DNA of 64,000 nt from Lentzea waywayandensis (lineage in GTDB: Bacteria; Actinomycetota; Actinomycetes; Mycobacteriales; Pseudonocardiaceae). Position numbers and translations under genes: made by a program. Below are positions 50,479-60,650 of the stretch, piece by piece. Position 1 is the first letter of the stretch; the number at the start of each line of letters is the position of its first letter. Where the stretch lies: assembly GCF_900115955.1 (NCBI RefSeq), contig NZ_FOYL01000003.1, positions 591,117 through 655,116 of the forward strand. Direction: 5' to 3'. Below the pieces are notes generated by a model. The model did no database searches and had not been told where the DNA came from. It saw nothing but the letters and a program-made list of their open reading frames with translations.

Positions 50479-52760
50479 TGGTGGAGACCTTGGTCGAGGA
50501 CGGCAACAACCCCTATGATGTGCACCACGAGCTTTGGAAGTGGGGCCCGAAGGTCGATGGGCCGAACTTTGCGCGCTTCCTGGAAGCCGCGAACCTACCG
50601 GAGCCGGCGATCGAAGGGCTCCGCCGTTTCACGCCGAAGGTTCTCGGCCAGAGTTCTCCTCCGGAGATAGACGGGATCTCCACGGGCCTCGTCATCGGCA
50701 AGGTCCAGTCCGGCAAGACGAACTCGTTCCTGGCACTTTCGGCGCTCGCCAGTGACAACGGGTATCGCATGGTCATCGTGCTTTCCGGAACGAAGAACAT
50801 TCTGAAGGACCAGACATACCGTCAGGTGGTCTCGAAGCTGTCGCGCGGTGACCGCAGCTGGATGGTGTTCAACTTCGAGCCAGGGACGGGTGAGCTCGAC
50901 TTCGAAAATGCGCTGCGCACGGCGTTCTCTCCTTTCGCACCAAGGACGCTCGTGGTGACGATCTTGAAGCGCACCCGCGACAACTCGGACGCTAGCGAGG
51001 GAATCGACCGCCTCGCGACGTTGCTCGAACGGTCAGACCTGCGAGAGAAGCTCGCGCACCAGCCGACCCTCATCATCGACGACGAGGCGGACGAGGCCAG
51101 CCTCGACAACTCCGCAAAGGCTCGAAGCAGCGGCAAGGAGGCTGAGCCGACACCGACGTTCAAGGCCATTCTCCGGCTGAAGGAGTTTTTCTGCAGGCAA
51201 GCGTTCGTCCAGTACACCGCTACGCCGCAGGCCAACCTGCTCGCCGAGCTGACCGAGCAGCTCTCGCCTGACTACTGCGAGCTTCTCCCGCCGGGCGACG
51301 GGTACTGCGGCGCGGCGGACTTCTTTCCAGAGAACGGTCCGTACTGGCAGGAGATCCCGCAGTCGGACGTTGACGCGGTGGCGGACAGGTCGAGCGAGCC
51401 GCCTGAGTCACTGGTCGAGGCCATGCGCTACTTCTTCGTGAGCGCTGCGCTGGAGGAGATGACCGGCGACGGCACGCCTAAGTCGCGGAGCATGCTCGTG
51501 CACCCAGAACGGCAGATGCCGTCGCACAACCTGGCAGAAGCTTGGGTTCAGAAGGTTCGAAGCCGGCTACGCGAGTACGTTACGGCCGCTTTGGATCGTC
51601 CGGACAGCCACCTGGCCCATGAGTTTTACGCCGAGGTCGCCCAGTCATTGCAGACGTTGAGCACGACCACGCTGGTAGAAGGAGTGAGGCCACAGGATCT
51701 GATGCTGCCGCTCCACCATCGTCTGGGAGACGCCAAGGTCCGGGTGATCAACTCGAAGAACCAGTTCGGAGAGGACGTCGACTGGAACGAGCCGTGCTGC
51801 TGGATCTTCGTCGGTGGAGACGTCCTGCAACGTGGGTTCGCGTTCCAGGGCCTCACGACCACGTGGATGGCGCGCGGACCGGGAACGGGCCAGGTTGACG
51901 TGCTGATGCAGCGCGGGCGGTTCTTCGGCTACCGCAAGCCCTTCTTCAAGTACTGCCGTATCTGGCTGCCTCGGGTCGTTCACGACGACTACTACGCGCT
52001 TTTCGCGGAACACGAAGCCGCGTTGTGGCGTGCGGTGCAGGCGCACATCGACTCAGGCAAGCCCATGACGGAGTGGCCACGCGTGTTCCGGATTGACCCT
52101 GGGCTGCGGCTGTGCCGCCGGACCAGCCAGTGGATCCGGTTGAAGACGACGACGAACGAGTGGCTAGCTCAGCGAGTGGTGCCGTCCGTCGACCAGGCCG
52201 CCGACGCTGCGGCGAACGCCAAGCTGGTGCAAGATCTCCGCGAGTCCGTCGCGAACTGGCAGGAAGGGTGGGTACCGAGCGACCGGAATGCTGTGCGAAT
52301 GCATCGCTTTGCCTATGTTCAGCTGAAGCGGCTCGAGGACTTTCTTACCAACTACCGGTTCTTTGGACAGGACGATGTCCTCGACGTGATCCTGCTGGAC
52401 GTGGTCGCCTCCCTGGCGGAGCAGAATGATCAAGCGTGCGCTGTCGTAGTCGACATGCGGCCGGATGGTCGCAACCGGCGCGCTGTCACGAAGGGTGAGG
52501 TCAACCAGCTCTTCCAAGGGGCAAACAAGTTGGAGGACCCTGCCGCGCGGGCTCACTACCCCGGTGACCGGGCGTTCCGGGCAGGAGGCGACGGCCTTCC
52601 GCACCTCAGTGACAACCTTCTGACCATCCAGCTGCACGAGCCGAACCTCGATCAGAACGGGAAGTTCCTGACCGACCTGGGGGGCTACCTGAGCAAGGGA
52701 TGCCCTCTTCTCGGGGCCTGGCTTCCCGAAGACCTGCGCAACTACCGGAGGCAGTCATGA
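50478..52760 (+). CDS. Z1-domain superfamily-2 helicase-like ATPase
   Basis: A 760-aa protein. Walker A is GKVQSGKT (74-81), motif II is DDEAD (201-205) in TLIIDDEADEASLDNSAKAR, and a motif-III-like FVQYTATPQANLLAEL follows. Motif VI is in LMQRGRFFGYRKPFFKYCRI (about 475-495). The C-terminal segment GDDVLQRGFAFQGLT-like GGDVLQRGFAFQGLTTTWMA belongs to the Z1 domain (PF10593). It probably translocates on or remodels DNA to license cleavage by the nuclease of the next gene. It is coupled on both sides: TGATG with the ATPase gene and ATGA with the nuclease gene. A ribosome site (TAGGAGCTG) precedes the start. Confidence 0.9.
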   Translation: MVETLVEDGNNPYDVHHELWKWGPKVDGPNFARFLEAANLPEPAIEGLRRFTPKVLGQSSPPEIDGISTGLVIGKVQSGKTNSFLALSALASDNGYRMVIVLSGTKNILKDQTYRQVVSKLSRGDRSWMVFNFEPGTGELDFENALRTAFSPFAPRTLVVTILKRTRDNSDASEGIDRLATLLERSDLREKLAHQPTLIIDDEADEASLDNSAKARSSGKEAEPTPTFKAILRLKEFFCRQAFVQYTATPQANLLAELTEQLSPDYCELLPPGDGYCGAADFFPENGPYWQEIPQSDVDAVADRSSEPPESLVEAMRYFFVSAALEEMTGDGTPKSRSMLVHPERQMPSHNLAEAWVQKVRSRLREYVTAALDRPDSHLAHEFYAEVAQSLQTLSTTTLVEGVRPQDLMLPLHHRLGDAKVRVINSKNQFGEDVDWNEPCCWIFVGGDVLQRGFAFQGLTTTWMARGPGTGQVDVLMQRGRFFGYRKPFFKYCRIWLPRVVHDDYYALFAEHEAALWRAVQAHIDSGKPMTEWPRVFRIDPGLRLCRRTSQWIRLKTTTNEWLAQRVVPSVDQAADAAANAKLVQDLRESVANWQEGWVPSDRNAVRMHRFAYVQLKRLEDFLTNYRFFGQDDVLDVILLDVVASLAEQNDQACAVVVDMRPDGRNRRAVTKGEVNQLFQGANKLEDPAARAHYPGDRAFRAGGDGLPHLSDNLLTIQLHEPNLDQNGKFLTDLGGYLSKGCPLLGAWLPEDLRNYRRQS

Positions 52761-53755
52761 CGACACTGACCTATGCCGACGTGCGCCGTGTCTTCGACCG
52801 CCTTCCGTTGCCAGAGGACACGGCGGGGACGTCCTACGCGACGGAGCAGCTCGTCGGGCAGACCATCCGGCTCGGCAAGACGCACGAAGGACTCCCTGTG
52901 CTGGTGATCGCGGAGCCGAGCGAACTACGAACGGCGTTGCAAGACAGGCACTACGCGAACATCAGGCTAAGACACCAGCGGGTACTTCGACTTGTCGACG
53001 GTCAGGAACCTTCGACGTACTCCGTCCTGGAGTGTGTGACCCGCGACCCGGCGGTGCAGGACTGGTTCCTGCGGCTGCTGCCATCGCTGCTCGAGCGGGT
53101 TGGCGACAAGGGGGCCGACGAACTCAACCACCAGGTTGCTTGGCTCAACGAGCTGTTCCGCAACTTCGACTCCGCCGCGGGCAAGGACATGACGGGCATC
53201 TGGGCGGAGTTGTTCCTGCTGCACGAGGCGTTTGATCCGGTCCACGCGATCACGGCCTGGCGCTCAGACCGTGACAGCCGCTATGACTTCACCGACGACG
53301 GCAGTCATGTCGAGGTGAAGGCTACGACGCATGCAGACCGCAAGCACGCGTTCTCGGCGTCGCAGCTCGAACCTGGGGACCGGGTGCTTGTGGCGAGCCT
53401 GTTGCTCGACCGTAGCGACAGGGGCGCGAGCGTTCTGGACCTGTACCAGCAGATCGCGGTAAGGCTGGCGGGCGCGTCCGAAGCGGGGGAGAAGCTACAT
53501 AGGCACGTCATGGCGATGGTAGGCACCCGCGTCGCTGAGGCAGACGACACCAGGTTCGACATGCAGGCCGCGGGCGAGAACCTGCGCGTCTACCGAGCTG
53601 TCGACGTGCCGCAGGTCAGCGCACCGTTCCCCGTCGGGGTGTCCAATATCCGCTTCACCGCGGACCTCACCGACACGGCCACGGCCGCACCACGGCTCGG
53701 CGAACGGAGCGCACTCTGGAAGGAGCTGCTCGCGGTCGGCTCGTCAGAAGAGTGA
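52757..53755 (+). CDS. PD-(D/E)XK nuclease, DUF4420-like (PF14390)
   Basis: A 332-aa protein starting at the ATG at 52757, overlapping the Z1 stop by 4 nt and preceded by CGGAGG. The nuclease core lies around residues 150-205: the helix MTGIWAELFLLHEAFDPVHA with its Glu, then SRYDFTDDGSHVEVKATT, giving Asp and Glu-x-Lys of the PD-(D/E)XK active site. This pattern matches PF14390, found with Z1/MORC systems. It is the likely DNA-cutting subunit. Its 3' end overlaps that of the convergent cytosine methyltransferase gene by 12 nt. Confidence 0.85.
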   Translation: MTTLTYADVRRVFDRLPLPEDTAGTSYATEQLVGQTIRLGKTHEGLPVLVIAEPSELRTALQDRHYANIRLRHQRVLRLVDGQEPSTYSVLECVTRDPAVQDWFLRLLPSLLERVGDKGADELNHQVAWLNELFRNFDSAAGKDMTGIWAELFLLHEAFDPVHAITAWRSDRDSRYDFTDDGSHVEVKATTHADRKHAFSASQLEPGDRVLVASLLLDRSDRGASVLDLYQQIAVRLAGASEAGEKLHRHVMAMVGTRVAEADDTRFDMQAAGENLRVYRAVDVPQVSAPFPVGVSNIRFTADLTDTATAAPRLGERSALWKELLAVGSSEE

Positions 53756-54964
53756 GAGGGCTTCGTCTTTGTTGAGGGCCTTCTCGCGGGGTGACGGACC
53801 CATGCCCTCACCGGGGTGTGCATCCTTGTCCCCGACCATCTCCCTGAATCGAGCAGGGATCGGCTTCGGTGGCACTGGCTTTGGCGGCGTCCTGTCAGAC
53901 TTCTTGGGCAGGTAGACCAGCTCGCCCGTGTCGTAAGGCTCACCGTGCAGGTGCGTGTAGAGCGCGCGGCCAACAACTTCGGCTAGCAGCGGCGGCGTCG
54001 CATTGCCCGCCTGCTTGATCTGTTGGCGATGCTTGCCCTCGAGCTTCCAATCTCTTGGGAATGTCTGCAGCAGGAGACATTCGAGGGCAGTCAGCGGGCG
54101 GTTGTTCCAGTGGAACGGTCCGGTTGAGGGCCCTGGGCTTGCGGGCAGGGTCCAGGCGGGCTGGTCCTTCGCGAGCTTCAGCAGGAACGACCAGTAACGA
54201 GTGCGGTAGCCGAACAGCTCCTCACCCTCGCCACGTGCGGTCAGGTGCAGGTAGTTGCCGCCCTCAGGGATTGAAGCCAAGAGTTCGGTCCAGGTGCCCT
54301 GGTTGGCAGGAAGCTTGGTCTGCCGCAGGTGTCCGATCGCGTCCCATGCTGTCATCGGCTTGTCGCGGTACTCCGGGTCAGGCCACTTGAACGGAAGCCC
54401 GTCTTTGACCGCCACCGCGATGACGCGGTTGCGTCGCTGCGGAACGCCGTAGTGGGAAGCATCTACCACACGCGGGTCCAGTCGGTACGCGGTCCCGTGC
54501 TTCTTGTTGATCTCAGTGAGTCGCTCGGTGATGAACGGGGCTGCCGAGATTTCGCCGCGCAGGAACCCGGCCACGTTCTCGATGAACAGCGCCTTGGGCA
54601 GGAACGACTCCACCAGGTCCAGCATGGCGATGACGGTCTTGGCGCGGTCGTCCTCCATGCCGCGCCGCCCGGTGTTCGCCCATTGCGCGGCCATCGAGAA
54701 CGGCTGGCACGGTGGCCCGCCAGCGATCACGTCGAGTTCGCCGACCTCGAGGTCCAGGTGCTCCGGCTTGAGTTCCTTAGCAGCAACAGTGACGTCGTTG
54801 GTCGGCAGCTGGGTCCAGGTCTTGCGGTTCTTCCTCAGCGTGTCGCGGCACGTCTTGTCAAGCTCCAGACACGCCACGGTGTCGAACCCCGCGGCTTCGA
54901 GACCAAGATCCAGGCCACCAGCCCCGGTGAAGAGCGACAGAACTGAGCCGCGGACGTCCTGCAC
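53744..54964 (-). CDS. dcm: DNA (cytosine-5) methyltransferase
   Basis: A 406-aa 5mC methyltransferase. The start is the GTG at 54964 with GGAG at 54973-54970. Motif I is SLFTGAGGLDLGLEAAGFDT, motif IV is GGPPCQPFSMAAQW with the catalytic Cys, motif VI is LFIENVAGF and motif VIII is GVPQRRNRVIAVAV. The target-recognition region lies at about 235-300, then motifs IX/X (PRDWKLEGKHRQQIKQAGNA). The C-terminus has an unusual Pro/Lys tail (KKSDRTPPKPVPPKPIPARF). It should protect host DNA against the MORC-Z1 nuclease. It is also in line with the Druantia genes upstream, so it may serve both. Confidence 0.92.
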   Translation of the reverse strand: MQDVRGSVLSLFTGAGGLDLGLEAAGFDTVACLELDKTCRDTLRKNRKTWTQLPTNDVTVAAKELKPEHLDLEVGELDVIAGGPPCQPFSMAAQWANTGRRGMEDDRAKTVIAMLDLVESFLPKALFIENVAGFLRGEISAAPFITERLTEINKKHGTAYRLDPRVVDASHYGVPQRRNRVIAVAVKDGLPFKWPDPEYRDKPMTAWDAIGHLRQTKLPANQGTWTELLASIPEGGNYLHLTARGEGEELFGYRTRYWSFLLKLAKDQPAWTLPASPGPSTGPFHWNNRPLTALECLLLQTFPRDWKLEGKHRQQIKQAGNATPPLLAEVVGRALYTHLHGEPYDTGELVYLPKKSDRTPPKPVPPKPIPARFREMVGDKDAHPGEGMGPSPREKALNKDEALSLF

Positions 54965-55219
54965 CGTTGCTCCACCTTCCACGTCAAATGCCCCCGCTGT
55001 CTGGGCTGCCGGAGTATGAGCTCAACCCACGCGGCCACTCATGTCAAGAACCACCTTGAAATATCATCTCGCACAGCAGTGTGTCTGCGCTGTCTGCCCC
55101 CCACGACTGCGTTCAAGAGCAGCGGGTAGTTCGTGGTGGGATCGCGGCGGACACCAGTGAGCGCGATACGCCAATGAGCCCATGGTCCGACCCGAGTTCC
55201 CGCTGACCTGTGGTCCGAA

Positions 55220-55253
55220 AGCCGGTCGGGCAGTTATGAGTACCCGACCGGCT
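55220..55253. terminator. 11-bp hairpin in the 323-nt gap between dcm and the DUF1998-type helicase gene
   Basis: AGCCGGTCGGG (55220-55230) pairs perfectly with CCCGACCGGCT (55243-55253) around a 12-nt loop. It is followed by CGCCTGT, a tail also seen after the hairpin at 44578-44640. On the minus strand it ends the long helicase gene. The remainder of the gap 54965-55287 must hold the dcm promoter; I see no gene in it. Confidence 0.6.
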
Positions 55254-55287
55254 CGCCTGTCCAGGTTCGACGGGCCACACGACAGAG

Positions 55288-58200
55288 CTACGTGCTGACA
55301 CGCCTCAGCACCGCCAGCGGGAGCCTGTCCATCTCATATGGATCTGACCACAGAACAGTTGATGCACCTAGGCGTTCCTTCACATGTTCCGCTGTGGAGT
55401 GCTGCTTTTCGTTTAGAAGGTGGGGCTCTCGCCGCCAGAGCGGATGCCCAAGTGCGACCGCCCTTTCGTTGCGGGTGTTCAGCACGACAGGTATGCCGTC
55501 AACGTTGTGGGCCGCAAGATCAGTCTCGTTGGTCGAAACGAACCCTCGTGCCAGCATATGGCCGCGCACGAACCAGCGGTCGGTGGCGAGGGCGTCACCT
55601 GCGGCGAGAGCGAGCATGTCCAGGGCCAACCGCCAGTCGAGTGCTCCGTGCAGCCGGCGGTTGTCATAGGATCGGAGGCAGTCTGGGCAGGACGACGTGC
55701 AGGCACCGTGCTCGGCCTTCTCCCAGCGTGCCGATAGTTCGCGGCGAGTGTCCTGAATTAGCGTTCGGAAGACCTCGACGTGGCCAATCTCCGAGGCGTA
55801 GCCGGCCCCGTTCTCCAAGGCATCGGCAATAAAGACGTCGTATGTCGGGCTTTCGTGGCGTCGGACCGGCTGGAGGCCGACGACCAGCTCCTGTGGGTCC
55901 ACGTCAAGCTGCACCTGACACGCAGCACGAAGCGACTCGGCGAAAGACCAAAAAGCAGCTTTGCCAGCCGGGAGCTGTTGCGGCAGCGAGGAGATGACAC
56001 CCGTGGCAACGTCGACTTTCGTCAGGCCGACCATCAGTACGTCCGTTGTCCGGATCTCGCCGATCGCTGCACGCCCCTTGTTGGTACCCGCGGGGATGAG
56101 CCAGGTCTTCGGCGGATAGAGCATGTCCTCCGGTACGACGACCGAGCCGTCAGGCAGTTCGCGGAGGGGAAAGAGATCTCCTCGGTTATCGTTCACCTGA
56201 ACAACTTGGGCCTGCTCGTACGTCTCGAGCCGCGCACCGCCGACCTGCTCGGATCTGGTTGGCGGGGTCGCCATCGTGACGGCCGGTAGTGCAGCCCCTG
56301 GAGCGAACTCGTTCTCATCGTTGTAGTCCCTCGACCGATACGTCGTCCGGAACCCGAGTGGCTGGTACATGTCGAAGTGCAGGAGGTTCTCGCCGCACGA
56401 TCCACATGCCTCGGCCGTGGGGTTTGCAACCAGGGTTCCGCACGTGAGGCATCGCCCCATGCGCATCGCCGGCCCGAGCGGATCCTTCGGCCCGACTCGG
56501 GTCCCCTTGATCTCGTAGGCCGCGAAACCGACCGCTGTATGCAGGCTTCCGTCTCGGACAATCTGAGCGCCAGGTGCGAATGACGACACCGCCATGTCAA
56601 GCGGCCGGTCGGAGAGCTCCGCCTCGTCCATGTCCGAGCGACGCCGCACGGGTGAGCTGTAGAGCGGTCGCACTCTGGTGGGGAACCCAAACATGGGCAG
56701 CACACCTGCGGTCGCGAGGAGCTCGCTCAGCTCAGCAGGCGGAGTTGATGTGCGCTCGACGGCAGAGTCGATGTCCTGAGCGAGACCGGACCTCGCCCAC
56801 GCATCGAGGGCGCCCACCTCGTGGGCAGAGAGGCCGGTGTAGCTCGACAGTCGGCGGACGACGTCATCGACGTCCGCCGAGCTTGCGAGCCAGTCGGCCA
56901 CCTCGTGGCGGTAGCTCGGCCAGCTGGCCGATGGCCCGAAGGAGCCGTGGATGCTGCCTGGCGTCCATGCTGGTGGGTTGGCTGTGTCGAGGAATGCCCT
57001 GCGGAGCAGCTCGGCCGCGACTACGCGGCGGACGATCTGCTGCCGGTCGAGGTCCAGGAACGGCTGGGGCGGCACGTCCCCTGTGATGCGGTGTGTGTTG
57101 TTGAAGTAGAAGTCATCGTGGGTCCGGTCGCGACAGATTGTTACCGCGTAGGAGAAAGCCTGTCCCGCGCGGCCTGCGCGTCCAACCCGCTGTTGGTAGT
57201 TGAACCGCTGAGGCGGCATGTTCGCCATAAGAGTCGACTTGAGAGATCCGATGTCGACGCCGACTTCCATTGTTGTCGTCACGCTCAGGACGTCGAGTCC
57301 GCAGGTCAACGGGTTCTCCCTTGGTTCGCGGAGGAGCACCCCGCGGAACCACCGCTGGCGACGGCGCTGTTCCTCGAGCGGTTTGGTCTGCCCTGTCAGC
57401 TCCGCGACTGCGAGTCGACGGGGTTCCCGATGCGAGAGCCATGCGTAGTAGTCGTCGGACAGAGCTTCGAGGGTGTTTTCCTGCAGACCTTTGCCCCGAC
57501 AACGTCGGTTCGCGCAGACGCCTCCTGAGGGGTGAAGGTGGCGGTACGAACATGAGGGGCATCGCCACACACGGTTGCCGCCGGGAATGACGACGAGTGG
57601 CGCGGTACCGGTCTGGATCTGCAGGAGCCAGCCGGACGCGACCGAGAAGGTCAGCACCTCACTGACCCACTGGACCAGGTCCCTGGGGTCAACGCCGAGG
57701 TGGCTGCCAACCTTCTCGAGATACTTCCTGACCACCTGCGGAATGGTGGGTTGCATATCGCCGTACTCCGCACCTACGTACCGCCGGGCAGTCCCCAGGA
57801 TGCGGATGCAGGAACTGAGGATCTCTTGTGCTCTCGCTTCGTCAACCGGGGCTCCGCTGGTGCGGACGTTGGACGGGGCGACGTAGCCCAACCCAGCCGA
57901 CTCGATGTCCCGCCCAGCACGGTCGAACAACGCCTCAGCGAGGCTGACATTGAGCTGGTCGGTGTAGATGCTCCGGGCAAGAGCTAGGTCGCCAGGGCTG
58001 AGCGTCTTCCACATGCCCGGCTTCGGTGGAGCGAACGCGGCGTACCACGGCGAACCGTCTGGCGTGGTTGCCATCGATGGCCCAGGCCCAGCTGGAGGCA
58101 CTCCCGTGTGAACGAGGCGCTGCGTCAGCCGTTCCCGCAGAGTTGCCCAGCTGGTGCGGGAAGCGCCAGAGGTGTCCTTCTCTGCGGTGTCGAGCTGGAG

Positions 58201-60639
58201 CTGCTCGTCTTCGGTCAAAGCCACGTACTGCTGTTTCTGGACGAGACCGTAGAGATGGGGGCTCTGTTGCATGACCTCGTCGAACACCTGGCGCTCGTCG
58301 TCGCTCAACGAGTTGGGGTTCACCGTGGACTTGCGAAGCACATCGACGGGGTTCGGAGGAGCCACATCGAGCGACTGCCGCACGAGCTGCCGAATCAGGT
58401 CTCGATAATGGTTCCGCGCCACGCCGGCGGCAGTCCGGGCAGCGTCGTCCCGGCTGTCAGTGAAGACGATGGTCTTGCCATCCGACGGTGCGTCACCCAT
58501 CGACCTAACCAGCTGGGACAGGAAGACCTGGGTTGACTGTGCCAGGCCGGACGTGTGGGCCCGGATCGGGCTGCGGACTGTCCCTCGCCAGTAGATCTGG
58601 AGATCAGCGTTGTATCCCTGCTGGGCGCAGCTCGGGCATATCTCAGGAAGCGCAGGGGGGACGTTCCTGTCGCCTGTGATGCCGCGAACGGTCATGACCC
58701 AGCCCGTTGTGGAGTCGAACGAGTCGAGTGTCAGCAGGCCCGTGCTCGCGTCGAAGCTGGCAGGACTGAAGGTGAAGCGAGCCGTGCCCTTCTTCGAGGG
58801 CAGCTGGTGGGACCACTCGGGAACCGGAGTGAGCGGCTTGTCGCCGGGCCAGTACCACATGTACTCCCCGTACTTGCGGCGGAACACCGGCTGCTGCTCC
58901 ATAGCGGGGATCTCCACGGTGCTCGGGCCGAGAACCCATCCCGTGCCCTCGTGCTCCTGGAGGCGGTCGACGACGAACCCGCCCAGGCTGACGTCGCCAC
59001 ACTCGAAACAATAGAGAAGGTCTAGAACCCTTGACCCGCATTCAGCGCAGGTCGATGCGGGGACGTCGAGGAGTCGGCCAACTGTCCGGTCAGCCCGCGG
59101 AGCGTCCTCGTCATGGCAGTTTCGGTTCGAGCACGCCCACATTCCGCGTACCGTTCGTGCAAAAAGGTGTGCGCGAAGCGGGATTGTCTCGGACGTCGCT
59201 GGAGCGTCGGCGATCTTGCTCAGAACCTGCTGCAGGGCGAGCTGGTCCTGCGCGCTACCGTCCGCGTCTGGGAACAGGTTCCGTGCGAGCGCGGTGAGTG
59301 GGGTCGCCCTGAAGCGGTTCTCGCTCTGGGAATAGCACGCTGCTGCAACAGCTTGGGAAAGCGCCGGGCCATCGGCCCAGGTGTCGTTGTTGGCGGCCAA
59401 CGCGTGTACCTGCTGGCGGGTAACAATCGGGGCGTCGACAAGCGTTCTGGGCTCACCAGAGGTGACGTGAAACGTGCTGCGTGACGCACCGAAGAACGTT
59501 TCGAGGTAGGCGCGGCTGTCGTCACCTTCGGCCAGCGAGGCACTCGTGGCCACGAAGCGCACCTGCGGACTGTCAGCTTCCAAGCCCAGCCTCGACAACA
59601 GGCTGCGCAGGATCATCGCGACCTCACTGCCCTGCGTGCCCCGATAGAGGTGAAGCTCGTCAACGACGAGCGTCAGGACGTTCTCGGGCGACCGATCAAG
59701 CCAGTTGTGTGTGCGTTCGAACAGTGGACTGTCGACGTCGCGCATTAGCAGCGCGTTTAGCATCGAGTAGTTGGTCACCATGATGTCGGGTGGGGTCACC
59801 CGTATGTCCCAGCGAACAAGCATCTCGTTCCGGCGCGGGTCAGAGAACTGCGCGAGGTCCTCCTCTGCGGTGCCGGCAGCCTCCATCTCGTCGAACTCAC
59901 GGGCGATATCCCGGAGCTGTTCGGCGACCTGCGCCGCCTCGGACGATGGCCCCGCGGGCTGGGTGACTGTCCCCAGCGTTGCTGAGGTGTACCTGCCGAA
60001 CCAGAGTTGGGAATCCGGGCGGAGCTGCGCAATACGGCGCACAGCTCGCCGGAGACGGACGATTTGGTCCTCGACAAGCGCATTCGTGGGGTACAGCACG
60101 ATCGCTCGCATTGCCGCGGGGCGGCCCTCTGTACGCAAGGGCTGCCAGCGCTTCGCGTTGGCAGGCGCCCACCACTCGTGCGCCGATGGCTCGCTGCCCC
60201 ACGTCAGTGACTCCTCGACCAGCCGGAGTAACAGCGGGAGGAGAAAGCTCTCAGTCTTGCCTGAGCCTGTCCCGGAGGTCACGACCACATTGCGACGCTC
60301 GACCGCGCCACCCAACGAACAACGGACTGCCTCCGCTTGATGGGCGCGGAGGCGGATCGGTTCACCCGCCGGCGTGAACGCACCGAAGAGAGCCTGCCCG
60401 ACAATTTCGGCCGCCTCGTCTGAGATGCCGACCTCGCGCGCTACCTCGAGCAGTGGCACCGTGGCGTCATAGGGAATCACCGGCTCGAGGAGCGGATCAG
60501 CAAAGAGGCGGCCAGGCCTCTCCAGGAGCTGACGGCGTTCAGCCATCAGCCGTTCGTCGCGAAGCCAGAATGCAGTATCGAAGTACCGCAGGTAGGCGCT
60601 GCGAATAGCATCGTGGACACTGGACGGGCTGGCAGACAT
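55288..60639 (-). CDS. druE: large DEAD/DEAH helicase with DUF1998/MZB C-terminus (Druantia DruE-like)
   Basis: A 1783-aa SF2 helicase. The Q-motif region [10 protein letters not shown] (about 97) precedes motif I SGTGSGKT (122-129), motif II DELH (327-330 in [20 protein letters not shown]) and motif [16 protein letters not shown]. Several zinc knuckles lie in the middle ([40 protein letters not shown]). The C-terminus contains [20 protein letters not shown], the four-Cys MZB/DUF1998 signature. DruE of Druantia systems is a helicase of this size and domain order. Its start has GAGG 5 nt upstream and lies 11 nt after the stop of the 1024-aa gene, which is the DruH position in type III systems. 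Confidence 0.8.
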   Translation of the reverse strand: MSASPSSVHDAIRSAYLRYFDTAFWLRDERLMAERRQLLERPGRLFADPLLEPVIPYDATVPLLEVAREVGISDEAAEIVGQALFGAFTPAGEPIRLRAHQAEAVRCSLGGAVERRNVVVTSGTGSGKTESFLLPLLLRLVEESLTWGSEPSAHEWWAPANAKRWQPLRTEGRPAAMRAIVLYPTNALVEDQIVRLRRAVRRIAQLRPDSQLWFGRYTSATLGTVTQPAGPSSEAAQVAEQLRDIAREFDEMEAAGTAEEDLAQFSDPRRNEMLVRWDIRVTPPDIMVTNYSMLNALLMRDVDSPLFERTHNWLDRSPENVLTLVVDELHLYRGTQGSEVAMILRSLLSRLGLEADSPQVRFVATSASLAEGDDSRAYLETFFGASRSTFHVTSGEPRTLVDAPIVTRQQVHALAANNDTWADGPALSQAVAAACYSQSENRFRATPLTALARNLFPDADGSAQDQLALQQVLSKIADAPATSETIPLRAHLFARTVRGMWACSNRNCHDEDAPRADRTVGRLLDVPASTCAECGSRVLDLLYCFECGDVSLGGFVVDRLQEHEGTGWVLGPSTVEIPAMEQQPVFRRKYGEYMWYWPGDKPLTPVPEWSHQLPSKKGTARFTFSPASFDASTGLLTLDSFDSTTGWVMTVRGITGDRNVPPALPEICPSCAQQGYNADLQIYWRGTVRSPIRAHTSGLAQSTQVFLSQLVRSMGDAPSDGKTIVFTDSRDDAARTAAGVARNHYRDLIRQLVRQSLDVAPPNPVDVLRKSTVNPNSLSDDERQVFDEVMQQSPHLYGLVQKQQYVALTEDEQLQLDTAEKDTSGASRTSWATLRERLTQRLVHTGVPPAGPGPSMATTPDGSPWYAAFAPPKPGMWKTLSPGDLALARSIYTDQLNVSLAEALFDRAGRDIESAGLGYVAPSNVRTSGAPVDEARAQEILSSCIRILGTARRYVGAEYGDMQPTIPQVVRKYLEKVGSHLGVDPRDLVQWVSEVLTFSVASGWLLQIQTGTAPLVVIPGGNRVWRCPSCSYRHLHPSGGVCANRRCRGKGLQENTLEALSDDYYAWLSHREPRRLAVAELTGQTKPLEEQRRRQRWFRGVLLREPRENPLTCGLDVLSVTTTMEVGVDIGSLKSTLMANMPPQRFNYQQRVGRAGRAGQAFSYAVTICRDRTHDDFYFNNTHRITGDVPPQPFLDLDRQQIVRRVVAAELLRRAFLDTANPPAWTPGSIHGSFGPSASWPSYRHEVADWLASSADVDDVVRRLSSYTGLSAHEVGALDAWARSGLAQDIDSAVERTSTPPAELSELLATAGVLPMFGFPTRVRPLYSSPVRRRSDMDEAELSDRPLDMAVSSFAPGAQIVRDGSLHTAVGFAAYEIKGTRVGPKDPLGPAMRMGRCLTCGTLVANPTAEACGSCGENLLHFDMYQPLGFRTTYRSRDYNDENEFAPGAALPAVTMATPPTRSEQVGGARLETYEQAQVVQVNDNRGDLFPLRELPDGSVVVPEDMLYPPKTWLIPAGTNKGRAAIGEIRTTDVLMVGLTKVDVATGVISSLPQQLPAGKAAFWSFAESLRAACQVQLDVDPQELVVGLQPVRRHESPTYDVFIADALENGAGYASEIGHVEVFRTLIQDTRRELSARWEKAEHGACTSSCPDCLRSYDNRRLHGALDWRLALDMLALAAGDALATDRWFVRGHMLARGFVSTNETDLAAHNVDGIPVVLNTRNERAVALGHPLWRREPHLLNEKQHSTAEHVKERLGASTVLWSDPYEMDRLPLAVLRRVST

Positions 60640-60650
60640 CGAACCTCAGA

